Shown piece by piece: positions 22,650 through 33,010 of a stretch of 64,000 nucleotides of DNA. The stretch lies in contig CP141137.1 in the NCBI GenBank assembly GCA_035236585.1, forward strand, positions 49,188,057 to 49,252,056, written 5' to 3'. The stretch's first letter is position 1. The number at the start of each line of letters is the position of its first letter. Source of the DNA: Warburgia ugandensis. Lineage: Eukaryota > Streptophyta > Magnoliopsida > Canellales > Canellaceae. The position numbers and the translations under genes were made by a program. The notes below the pieces were generated by a model. That model ran no database searches and had not been told where the DNA came from. It worked only from the letters and a program-made list of their open reading frames with translations.

Positions 22650-23142
22650 CATCGGCTAGGGGGGTGATGGGCCTGGTTATAAGGGGGGTTCTCTCCCTTC
22701 ACAGCAATGACGCGTTTTCCCCTGGACGCGGGGGAAGGACCAAAACTCGTGCACGTGCGCACGGGACAATATCATTGCTAGGGGCCCGACGGGGCTGTGA
22801 CAAATGGTATCAGAGCCAAACCCCAACCCCGAGGGTGGATGGCTAGCCTCACCGTCGCTCGTGTGGTGACACACGGGGGCGTGTGTCCCGTAGGCGGGAG
22901 ATGGCTACCGTGCCAAGATGGCCTGAGGGTTGGCCTTGTGAGGGGACCCAAGATGGTCTGAGGGTGGGACGCAGGAGAGTTAGTCCCACATCGGCTAGGG
23001 GGGGTGATGGGCCTGGTTATAAGGGGGGTTCTCTCCCTTCACAGCAATGACGCGTTTTCCCCTGGACGCGGGGGAAGGACCAAAACCCGTGCGCGTGCGC
23101 ACGGGACAATATCATTGCTAGGGGCCCGACGGGGCTGTGACA
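22545..23142 (+). mobile_element. TRIM unit, right half of composite
   Basis: The first LTR runs from about 22545 to 22802 and ends GGGCTGTGACA. The primer-binding site TGGTATCAGAGCC follows (about 22805-22817), then about 85 bp of non-coding internal sequence and a GGCGGGAGA purine tract. The second LTR is 22902-23142, with the same GGGCTGTGACA end. The LTRs match closely from GTTAGTCCCACATCGG to the end. The family relation to the TRIM at 16494 is clear from shared blocks (GCCAAGATG, TTAGTCCCACATC, GGACAATAT) in the same order. Confidence 0.85.
22643..22682 (+). promoter_or_regulatory. USE plus TATA, snRNA-type spacing, in TRIM LTR
   Basis: GTCCCACATCG (22643-22653) is an exact match to the plant snRNA upstream sequence element consensus RTCCCACATCG. 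TTATAA lies at 22677-22682, 23 nt downstream. The second LTR repeats both boxes at 22983-22993 and 23017-23022 with the same 23-nt gap. In plant snRNA genes the short USE-TATA distance goes with RNA polymerase III. A TTTT run within about 40 nt downstream would stop such a transcript early, so the polymerase used is uncertain. Confidence 0.55.
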
Positions 23143-23830
23143 TTTAATCCTATGTTCATATCTATAATGTCCAATCTAATTCAAGTTTATAATATTTCCA
23201 ATTCCTATATTCTCAGAGCCATTGTTATTTAACAATTTTTGAAGGTAAGTTTCCCACTTTTGTTTGATCTCATTATCTTTAACTATTACCCTTTGATCAT
23301 AACTTCTAATGCACCTAACATGGTCTAAGTCCTTATCCTCTTATTTTCTTATTTTTGCAAGTTTAAATACATCTTTCTCAACTTTTCTTAATCCTAGTTT
23401 ACTATAGAGGTCATCATATGCCTTAAGTTTAATCTCAGTTACTATTCTCTTAGCAATCATTTTAGCATTCTTATACTATTCATAGTTTTCATTATTTCTA
23501 GTCTTCTGTCATGCTTTAAAACACACCCTTTTTCTTTAATAACTTTTTGCACTGTTTCACTTTACCATCATGTTTTCTTTATTAATTGCCTGTTACCTAT
23601 AGATACTCCTAAGTCATCTTTTGTCACTTTCTTGTTGGGCTCAACCATATTATCCACGTGGTGTTTACTTCTATTTCATAGTTATAGTTTTCTTCTACCA
23701 TCAACTTATTTGTGAATGAGGTTATTTTCTCCACTTTTAAGTTCTACTACTTAGTTTTTGGATACCTATTAAGTTCATTTCCTTTCTTCTATCTTTCAAT
23801 ATAGATATTCATAACCATTAACTTATATTG

Positions 23831-24483
23831 TCAGGTTAAACTCTCATCGGGTATCACCTTACAATCCTTACACATTAATCTTTTAGTATTCCTAAGTAAA
23901 AAGTAGTCCATTTGGCTTTTATGGAGTTCACTTTTAAAGGTTATTAAGTTTTCATCCCTCTTCTTAAAGAATGTATTTGCAATGGCCAGGTTATATGCCA
24001 AACCAAAATCGAAGATAGTTTTTGCCATCTCATTTCATTCTCCTATAGCATACCCTCCATGTATCCTATCATATCCTTCCTTTTCTTTTCCTACACAGTC
24101 ATTTAAGTATGATCCTATAAATATCCCTAATGTTGGGATTTTCTTGCATGACTCCCTCCATATCTTTCCAAAAATGTCTCTTAAATTATATCTTCTAACC
24201 CTAATTGTGGTATATATGCACTTATAACATTTTTTATATGCTCTCTTAGAACAAGTTTTATTATTATAATTTTATCGCTAATTATTTTAGCGTCCGCAAC
24301 TTTATCTTTTAATTCTTTATCCACTACTATGTCATTTCTGTTATTATCATTTTCTATGTAGTAGAGTTGATACACATCAATTTCTCTAGCTTTAACCCCT
24401 TTCCACTTAGTTGCTTGGCTACAAGCGATGTTGACTCTCCTACATTTCATCGTATCTACTAACTCCAGACATTTACTTGCCAA
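23831..24483 (-). pseudogene. RTE LINE endonuclease region
   Basis: Two open segments carry the apurinic-endonuclease-like domain of RTE elements. At 24181-24483 there is KWKGVKAREID...YYIENDNNRNDIVVDKELKDKV, then IIIIKLVLREHIKNVISAYIPQLGL. At 23831-24028 there is FGLAYNLAIANTFFKKRDENLITFKS, then SQMDYFLLRN and CKVIPDESL. The ISAY-x-P and NTFFKKR/ITF/SQ-x-D blocks are family hallmarks. This domain nicks the target DNA. The segments are in separate frames and the gene is dead. Confidence 0.8.
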
Positions 24484-24495
24484 TGTCCCTAAATT

Positions 24496-24735
24496 TCATG
24501 CGGCGATATGAATCTTATGCTCTTGAGATAACCTATTTACCCGTGCACTTCCCAATCTCCATGGCATGAACCCTTGTCCACTTTTCATTACACTTGGGTT
24601 TAGATGCAAAGTGTCATGTTCGAGGGGACGATCTAGCAACCCTTGCCCATTTTCCACTACACTAGGGATCTGATGTAGTGTATCGCTTCTGGGGGAATGC
24701 CTTAGCAACCCTTGCTCATTTTTCACCGCACTCAA
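24496..24735 (-). repeat. Tandem peptide repeat near the RTE LINE 5' end
   Basis: The minus-strand frame holds about two and a half copies of a repeat of about 26 residues: NEQGLLRHSPRSDTLHQIPSVVE, NGQGLLDRPLEHDTLHLNPSVMK, then SGQGFMPWRL. The underlying DNA repeats every 78 bp or so (AACCCTTG...CAT.TTTC.AC). It sits just upstream of the endonuclease region and probably belongs to the N terminus of the LINE polyprotein. Its function is not known. Confidence 0.65.
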
Positions 24736-24810
24736 GATCCAATGTCAAGCGTCGCTTATGGGGGATGCCCTAGCTTGAGGGAATGTTAGTTTTTTATTCA
24801 TGTCATGTTA

Positions 24811-25646
24811 GGGTTGTCATACTTTAAGAAGCTGGAGATGATTATCATTATCTTCTCTTCTTACTTACAAACTAATATACAAATGCATATTCATTTGCAA
24901 GTAGGAAAGAAACAACAAAATCATCTTCAACTTCAACTTCAACTTCTTCCTTGTAGGTTGGCACATGACACAAGACTCGCCTCCTTTATTTGAACCTTAT
25001 TTTGTCCTTACACCACACTACCCATGGGGATTTCTGAATTTTTTATTATTTTTATTTTATTCCTATTTCATTTGTTGGATGAGTGAACCGGTTAAGGATT
25101 TGTGCTACACATTTTATCTTTTTCAGCACATGTCATTTCTATTCAAAAAATTTATGTGAAAACCTCTGTAGCAATTACCTTTTTGTTTCTACATTGAACT
25201 TCTAATTTAGCCAATCATGTCTCGAATTTAACTAGTTAGTTAAATCACATTGAAATTTGAGAGTGATGCTACTAGCCTAAGATTGATGTGGGTTACCTAA
25301 GTGGCATTTGACCTACTTACAGTAGCGACCAGCTTACATATGACCACCTTTCTCTCTCTCTCTTTGGAAAAGTAAGACACATAAATCAATCCTTTGTTTT
25401 AGTAACAATACCCTTACCCTACCATGCATCAGACTACATGTAAATCAAAGAACAATTGACCTCAATGCTAAAGATCTAAATATCCTAAATCAAAGAATGT
25501 GTTGACTACATAAACATCAACTGGAGATTCTAGTCTTCTCACTAGTAAACTGGATTTAGCCTGAATAGAGCAGATTTGGTTTGTTAACACACGCGAAAAG
25601 GGTTGGTTTTCAAATTTTTGAGTTTTAGTTTTTCCTTCTTCTTTTT
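24811..25646. other. No gene or repeat recognised
   Basis: AT-rich sequence between the RTE LINE and the LTR nest. Short open frames (24805-25159) have no recognisable motif. A TCTCTC run lies near 25350. Confidence 0.5.
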
Positions 25647-25730
25647 TGTAACACCCCGCATTTTCATAACATTTTTTTATAATAATAATTATAGTCGGGA
25701 TCCCAAAATCAAAAGATTTTATTAATTATT
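25647..25730 (-). mobile_element. 3' tip of an older Gypsy-type LTR
   Basis: TGTAACACC at 25647, followed by TTTTCATAACATTTTTTTATAATAATAATTATAG-type sequence, parallels the chromovirus LTR 3' terminus that begins again at 25731. Its continuation is at 45180-48117, on the far side of the inserted chromovirus. The chromovirus therefore landed near the 3' end of this LTR. Confidence 0.65.
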
Positions 25731-26073
25731 TGTGACACCTTAGATTTTTATAACAATTTTTTTATAAGATAATAATAATAGTCGTAGTTGGGAACCCATG
25801 TTAAAAGATTCTATTAATTATTTTATTAAAAAATTTATTGAAACCTTTGGGTGTTATTTTCCTTTTCCAAAACATCACAATTATAGTTTAAAACATAATT
25901 AAATTTTTTGCGATAACACAATTGAAACAATACACATGTTAAACCAACGTCAAAATCATCGGCGCCTTTATTTTCAAAACAATAAATATAAAAAACATGC
26001 ATAAATTTTTTTTAAATTTAATTTATTTATTTGATCACTAATTTAAAATTAAAATTGAGGTTATTACATCCTT
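25731..26073 (-). repeat. 3' LTR remnant of the chromovirus
   Basis: It shares its 3' terminal sequence (TGTGACACC...TTTTTATAAGATAATAATAATAGTCG-type) with the 5' LTR at 33011. It shares its 5' terminal sequence (AATTAAAATTGAGGTTATTACA) with the outer end near 45180. It is much shorter than the 5' LTR. Confidence 0.75.
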
Positions 26074-27003
26074 CCCACATTATTAAAATTTTGTCCTCGA
26101 AATTTTGATACATACCTCTATGTAAATAACTCTAGGTGGATCCTCCGCATTTCTTCTTCTGTTTCCCATATGCCTCCTGTAGTGAATGATGCTGCCAAAG
26201 GACTTTGATTAATGTAATAGTTTTAATCCTCAACTCCTTGACTTTTGTATCCAATATGCACACAGGTCTCTCCTCAAATGTCATATTAGGCTGTAACTCT
26301 CCTAATATCTGCTCTAACACGTGTGAGGGATTTGGCACGTATTTCCTCAGCATGGATACATGAAAAACATCATGTACATTTGTCAACTATAGTGGTAAGG
26401 CTAGTTGGTACGTTACTGACCCAACTCTACGTAATATCTCAAAAGTTCCAATGTACCTAGGGCTAAGCTTCCCTTTATGCCCAAACCTCATCACTTCTTT
26501 CATGGGGGAAACCTTCAAAAATACATGATCACCTTCAGAGAACTCTAAGTCTTTCCGCCTCCTATCAGCATAACTTTTATGTTGGTTGTGAGCTGTTAAT
26601 AATCTCTTCCAAATAAGTCAGACTTTTTCTGCTCACTCTTCCACCAACTCGGAGTTCACTATACGTCTCTCTCCTACATCACTCCAACATAAGGGTGACT
26701 GACAAGGTCTACCATAAAGTGTCTCGTATGGAGCGATGCCAATACTCGCGTGATGACTGTTATTATAGGCAAACTCTACTAGTGGTAAGTGATCCTCCCA
26801 GCTACCCTTCCAATCTATAACACAAGCCCGTAGCATATCCTCAATCATCTAAATGGTCCTCTTGCTCTAACCATTTGTCTGAGGGTGGAATGATGTGCTA
26901 AATTTCAGCCTCGATCCTAGAGCCTCTTGTACGCTCTTCCAGTACTTCGAGGTAAATTGAGTATCTCGATCCTATATAATCTTCAAGGAAACTCCATGTA
27001 AAC

Positions 27004-29270
27004 TGTAATGACTCCGAATTTTTGTAAATTATTAAGGAAAATTAATAAATTTTGAATTTTTAGAAATTCTAGGCTGGAATATTAGGTTATTGAAAATTCT
27101 CTTTTTATAGAGATTATATTATAAATTAAAAAATAGAAATTATGGATGTACTTGGAAAACTGATCGTAAGAACATTAAGTACGTTCAATTCTGAGTTAAA
27201 ATGAAAATTCCTTAATTTTTCCATTTGGGGGTAAAATGGTAATTTTACCCATATCCCATATCCAAGAAATAAGACCTCAATATTCATGAAGTACTTAGAA
27301 ATACGATTCCAACGCCACTAAGTACGCTCGATTCTGAGTTCGGACAAATATTGCCTATTATTCTCCAATTTTAGAGTTAAAAAGGGCAAAAAGGTCTAAA
27401 CGCCTCCTTACATGAGGGTTGTATTAACCACTTTTTGAGCAGACTTTAACTGGTAAGTACTGGTCATCCTGAAATAAGGAGGAGTTGTCTAGTGAAATAA
27501 ATTATCTTCAACCAAGTAAAACACTAACTGGTTGAATAATAATAAGAACATAAAAAGATAGCAAATTATCTAACCCTAATAAAAATAGTAAGTGAGATAA
27601 GGATGATCAAACAAGATGAGATCTTGTATGATCAAAAACAATAAGGAAAAAGAAACATCTATGTAAATTAGATTGTTATGTATGATATAGATAGTATTTG
27701 TATAGATGATATTAAACACATGGATATAGGATATTCAAGGAAGAAGATTCGCATCATCCTACATAAGGATGATCAAAAGACCATGTAGTATGTACCCTTG
27801 ATTAGAAAATGACATTATATATATGATTTGGATGATATATGTTGATCGAGACTATGGCAGATTTCAAGGAGTAACATTACCTTATTGAGGTAGGTGGATT
27901 ATTAAGAATGCCTTTACATGAAGATACATGATCTTATGTTTTGAACTATCGACATGTATGATACCAATATATTAAGGTAAATACCTCAAATTGAAATATG
28001 ATCCAACCAAATGATGAGGAAAATAAGTATTAAATGGTCAAGTTGAGAATTGAGAACAACCCTAAGTGAATAGGAAAGTAGAAAATATTCCTCCAGATAA
28101 ATGCACGTAGATAGTCCGATATGTATAAGTATTATTTTACATACAAGCTTAGAGGCTTGTGGTTTTGTTTTAAACAGCATAAGCACGGGGATGCTATGCT
28201 AGGAGAGTTAAGAGGGTTTGGCCACCCACTCTCTCGAAACTTGATGATATTGAATACCAAGCCTAAGAAAGGCTAAAAAGTCGGGTGGGGCAATTATGGG
28301 AAGGCCACCACTTGTGACAAAATGCATGGTCCTCCCATATGGACATGGATATTGTAATTTCCACCGAGAATGGTATAAGTGGATTATTGAACAGCTTATC
28401 CCAAGCACAGACGGATCGACCGCAAGCATAGTAGTCCTTGATTATTTTGCACTATGATGCATATGAAATTGGCATGTTGAAATGCCTTAAGGGATGACAT
28501 GATGAAATGTCGTGTAATTGTATATTACCAATATTTTTTCCCAAGAAGGGAAATTCGTATAGTAATCGGCTGAAATACAAATCTCTTATAATGAAAAGAG
28601 TTGATCAGCTTTGTATAGAAATGATGCTTGATATTTTTTACATTTTTAATGGATTTGTCCTTATACAATATGTATGTATAAAGGTGAACACAAATGACAA
28701 GGAAATGAGATGTCTTTATAATTAATAGTTATTAATGAATGTGTTTATGATAGAACGAATTATGGGATACTTGAATATTGAGATTATACTGTCAATAACT
28801 TACATTCTTATCCCCTACCAAGCATAGCTTGCTGAGATATTGTAAATGTTCGAATGTTTACAATATCTCAGATACAGAGAAGGAGACTTAGGAGCTCAAG
28901 ACTTGAAGAACAATTGAAGAATAAGTAATCAGGGTATATCCCTCGAAACATTGTATTAGAACATGTATTGAATTTTGAACTTTGTCATTTGGATTGTATA
29001 TTTGGACAAGTATTGTAAGGATACAATGGGCTGTGTACTGTGAACCACTAGATGGATCCTGAAGTTTAATAAAAGTATATTCCTTCAATGGAATTTTATC
29101 TTATACAAAATTCTACTTATGTTATGTATGAAGTGGTGACTTAGGTTTTACAAAACAAATTCGAAAGAAAAGAATTTCTGCTGCTTTGGTTTGCGAAAAA
29201 TTTTTACTCTAAGGGCCCTATCTTTACAAAATGTATTATAAAATGTGTTATAAAAACCTGGGTCGCCACA
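27004..29270 (+). mobile_element. Solo LTR inside the chromovirus integrase, TSD TAAAC
   Basis: A 2267-bp LTR begins TGTAATGAC (27004) and ends GTCGCCACA (29270). It is bounded by perfect 5-bp duplications TAAAC (26999-27003 and 29271-29275), and the integrase frame resumes outside them. It has no internal region. It carries the double hairpin (28819-28871) and a GGCCACCCACTCTCT block shared with the fragment at 1-1264, so it belongs to a related but different Gypsy family. It is younger than the chromovirus it interrupts. Confidence 0.9.
28819..28871 (+). other. Double hairpin inside LTR (copy 3)
   Basis: CAAGC (28819-28823) pairs with GCTTG (28827-28831) over ATA. Then CTGAGATATTGTAAA (28832-28846) pairs perfectly with TTTACAATATCTCAG (28857-28871) over a 10-nt loop. 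It is the longest stem of the five, and its sequence differs from the GGCATTGC type on both sides. Confidence 0.8.
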
Positions 29271-31717
29271 TAAACTCACGATCTCCTTGACATATAATTT
29301 CTCCAGGCTGTCCACCGTTTGATTCTGTCTAATAAGAAGGAAATGAGCGGACTTGGTCAACCTATCCACAATGACCCATATCATGTCGTGATAGCTAATA
29401 GTCCTCGAAAGACCTTCAATGAAGTCTATGGTAATATGATCCCACTTCCACTCAAGAAGGTCCAATGTCTGAAGTAGTCCTAATGGACACTAATGCTTCA
29501 CTTTGACCTGCTGACAAGTCAGACACCATGCTACGCACTCTCCAACATCCTTCTTCATCCCATTCCACTAGAAATGTCTCTTAAGGTCCTGATACATCTT
29601 TGTACCGCTAGGATGGATCATATACTGGGACTGGTGTGCCTCCTGAAGTAACTCACTCTTCAAACCATCATCTGCTAGCACTACCAGCCTACCCTTGAAT
29701 CTGACTCCTTCATCCGATCCTCTCGCAAAATCTGCCTTATCTGCTAGATCTTGTGTCTCTTTATCTTTGTCCTGTGCCTCTAAAATCATGTCGAAGAACT
29801 TAGACAAAGTAGATAAATTGGCAATCATTACTTCAGACTTCCTACTCAAGGCATCTGCGACGACGTTAGCCTTCCCAGGATGGTACTGTATGGTGAAGTT
29901 GAAGTCCTTAAGATACTCCATCCATCTACGTTGCCTCATGTTCAAATCACTCTGAGTAAAGAAGTACTTGAGGCTCTTATGATCAGTGAATACCTCAAAC
30001 TTCTCGCCATATAGATAATGTCTCTAGGACTTCAAGGCGAATATCATTATTGCTAACTCCAGATCATGTGTTAGGGAATTTACGTCATGGGTCTTCAACT
30101 GTCTCGGCACATAAGCAATTACCTTCCCATGCTGCATCAACACTGGTCCTAATCCTTTGCTTGAGGCATCGCAATAAACGACATAACTACCAGCGCCTAA
30201 TGGTAATATCAATACTGGGGCAGTAGTAAGTGTCCTCTTGAGCTCTTAGAAGCTCTCCTCACAAGCATCGGTCCAAACGAACCGAGTGTCTTTCCTGGTC
30301 TTGGTGGTCAATGGTAACACAATCCTAGAGAATCCCTCTATGAAACGACTGTAATATCCTGCCAAACTGAGAAAACTAGGTATCTAAGTCATTATCTTGG
30401 GCCTCTCCCAATGTAGTACTACCTCAACCTTCACTGGATCCACGACTACTCCATCTTTAAATACGATGTGGCCTAAGAACTGCACCTGATCTAACTAAAA
30501 GTCACACTGACTGAACTTGGCATACAACTGATGTCGATAAGTGTGTCCAATACCATGTGGAGATGCTCCATGTGTGCCTCATGACTAGGCGAATAAATCA
30601 AGATGTCATCAACGAAGACAAGCATGAACTTATCCAAGTAAGCTCGGAAGACGCAGTTCATCAAGTCCATGAACACTACAAGTGAGTTTGTCAATCCAAA
30701 CAGCATCACTAAAAACTCATAGTGGCCATAGCAACTCCTAAAAGCAATCTTCGAGATGTCCTCTTCTCTAACCCTCAGCTGATGATACCCTGACCTCAGG
30801 TCTATCTTGGAGAACACTCATGCTGACTAGAGCTGATCAAATAAATCATCTATGCATGCAAGGGGTATCGGTTCTTTACAATAACACTATTCAACAACCG
30901 ATAATCAATGTACAGTCTCAATGATCCCGTCCTTTTTCTTCACAAAAAGGACTAGTGCTCCCCATGGTGATCCACTCAGCCTAATGAAGCCCTTATCTAA
31001 TAACTCTTGTAACTGTACTTTAAGTTCTATCAATTCTGATGGGGCCATACGATATGGTGCCTTAGAGATAGGTGATGTACCCGGCACCAAGTCAATGGTA
31101 AAGTCAATCTCCCTGCTTGGTGGCAATCCTGGTAACTCCTTAGGGAAAACATCTGCAAACTCGCAGACCACATCAATATCATTAAGCTATGGCTGCCTTT
31201 TGTCCTCAACAATCACATACGCGAGGAATGCTCTGTACCCTCATGAATAGAATCGTGTCGCCTTCATAGTAGAGATGATGCATGTGCTCGCTTGACCCTT
31301 TCTGCCCTGAAATAATATCTCTGGTTGCCCAGGTATATGAAAAATGACCTGCTTCTTTCGATAGTCTACGGTAGCCCAATAGTTAGCTAACCAATCCATC
31401 CCAAATATAACATCATAGTCGACCATGTCTAATAAAACGAAGTTGGAGTCCATCCTCAGGCCTGATATCTCAACAGGTATCTCCCAAAGATACTTAGTAG
31501 TCTCTACTGTCTCTCACACAAGTATCATAATATCTAACCCAAATGCTAATTTATGCACGCATACATCAAGGCAATATGAAAAAATGCATAATATAAAAGA
31601 ATGAGTGGACCCTGTGTCAAAGAGGGCCCTGACATGTCGGTCCGAGACTAGAAGAGTACTTTCAACGACCTGGTGTGATGCCTACACTTGTCCTGATGTG
31701 AAGGCAAATACTCGTCC

Positions 31718-32872
31718 TTGACTACATGGTGCGGTAGCAGTCTCTACACCTATCTCGATTTGCCTCTCTCTCTGCCCCTTAGGACAGTCTTTAATGAAAT
31801 GACCTACATCTTCATAGTTGAAACACCTGTATTGCTGTCTTTGAAAAGGTGCCTGAGGCTGTCACTGTGGTTGGGGCTGCCTCTGATGCTGTGGTCTATC
31901 GAATCTATTGCACCCTCGCCCAGGGTGCCAACCCTTGCACCTATCACATATCTTCTTCTCTATGTCTCTCTTAAGCTTGGTTTGCATCTGGTCACCTAGT
32001 GCTTTATGTACTTGCATTGCACTTAAGGGCCTCTTGCCCTTAATGGGTTGGTATGCGCTCCCTCTAGTCCTAAGAGAGTTCTTCTCCAGCATGGAGGCCA
32101 TGTCCATTACATCTCTCACAGTAGTAGGTTGGGAAGTAATTAGCCCATCTCTCAGCCAGGGTGTAAGTCCATCCATGAATATGTCTATTGCCTCCTTGTC
32201 TGAGGCAAGTGTGGCAGGGGCAAACCTCCTCAATCGGGTAAATCGGTTCAGGTACTGCTGAACCATCATGTCTCTTTGCTCCAATGTGACAAACTCTTTC
32301 TTCAATGATTGTAATGCATGGGGTGAAAAGTACTGAGTATCGAAAGCCTATTTAAAGGTGGCCCATGTCATCATCTTTGGAGGATCTGGTCGTGTAAGTG
32401 TAAAGGTTTGCCACCAAAAGCCTATCTCACCCTTTGGTAGGTAGGCAGCTATCCAAATTTGATCCTCTGGTGCAATCTTCATCGCCTCAAATGTCCTCTC
32501 TACCTCGAATAGTCATCGCTCAGCCTCCTTAGTATCACCATCGCCATAGAAGGGTGGCACCATCTTTTGGAATCTTTCTAATAGTTTATCTGTCTTCTTA
32601 GGATCACTCGTAGCATCACCCTCTATGGTCTTAGGCGCTGATGGGTCCTGTACTGGGTAGGTGGAATGAACAGACAAATCCACGGGTGCCACTGGAGGCG
32701 GTGTGACAGGGTTAGGGTTCACGACCTGAATCGCAGTCCTAACTTGCTGCTGTATGAGCAGTATCAACCCCAACATTACCCTGTTCACCAACTCAACATC
32801 TCGATCCCCTTGATCAGAGGACTCAATAGGTGGGGCAACTGGTATAGTAGGGGTAGACCTTTGAGGAGCCAT
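31718..32872 (-). mobile_element. Chromovirus gag remnant
   Basis: Read on the minus strand, the N-terminal part (32513-32872) starts MAPQRSTPTIPVAPP and ends RFQKMVPPFYGDGDTKEAE. The capsid part (31862-32305) has VTLEQRDMMVQQYLNRFTRLRRFAP and FMDGLTPWLRDGL. Zinc-knuckle sequence follows (CDRCKGWHPGRGC and a second block towards 31770). These are standard chromovirus gag landmarks. It lies just downstream of the primer-binding site and is broken. Confidence 0.8.
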
Positions 32873-32996
32873 CTATCAAAGATTTAAATACCACTAAGTG
32901 TAAGTTCCTCTCTCCTAGTTCCTCTCTAACTACAATTTATGGACTATTACCTACATATAAATGGACATTTGTAAGGATTTTGATGGAATAGACTGA

Positions 32997-33008
32997 GCTC
33001 TAATACCA
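32997..33008 (-). other. Primer-binding site of the chromovirus
   Basis: On the minus strand, TTGGTATTAGAGC follows the LTR terminus GGTGTCACA (33011) by about 2 nt. It resembles the initiator-Met tRNA site TGGTATCAGAGC. This fixes the inner edge of the 5' LTR. Confidence 0.8.
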
Positions 33009-33010
33009 AC

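Larger units (their letters stand above)
22041..23142. mobile_element. Head-to-head TRIM composite with single TSD
   Basis: Two miniature LTR elements of one family lie back to back, the left on the minus strand (22041-22540) and the right on the plus strand (22545-23142). Both outer ends finish in a TGTCA or TGTGACA LTR terminus. The whole block is bounded by the 5-bp direct repeat TTTAA (22036-22040 and 23143-23147), and the host LINE resumes cleanly on each side. The inner ends form an inverted repeat (22441-22539 against 22551-22649). There is no coding capacity; the open frames here are LTR sequence read as protein. Confidence 0.8.
20565..24810 (-). mobile_element. RTE-clade LINE (non-LTR retrotransposon), interrupted by a TRIM composite
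   Basis: On the minus strand this shows an RTE-type single polyprotein: endonuclease (23831-24483), linker (21925-22119) and reverse transcriptase (21177-21797). A decayed C-terminal region follows and a GATGATGAT tail ends near 20565; short trinucleotide tails are typical of RTE elements. The reading frame is broken repeatedly by stops and shifts, so it is inactive. It carries a 1.1-kb insertion at 22041-23142 between the linker and the endonuclease. The 5' edge near 24810 is approximate, and a second, 5'-truncated copy of the same group lies at 50190-50676. Confidence 0.85.
26132..31453 (-). mobile_element. Chromovirus pol remnant
   Basis: The pol region is read high to low. Protease has YDVIFGMDWLANYWATVD (31241-31453). 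Reverse transcriptase has [21 protein letters not shown] and [10 protein letters not shown] (30905-31171), then [14 protein letters not shown] and the FVDDILIYS box (30491-30817). RNase H has [11 protein letters not shown] (30024-30212). The connection and integrase zinc region has YHPGKANVVADALSRK (29568-29945). The integrase core has WDHITIDFIEGL and DRLTKSAHF (29148-29465), continuing past a solo LTR at 26633-26848 with VEFAYNNSHHASIGIAPYE. The chromodomain-type end has VFHVSMLRKYVPNPSHV and LRIKTITLIKVLW (26132-26386). The domain order is Gypsy; pol is in pieces. Confidence 0.85.
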
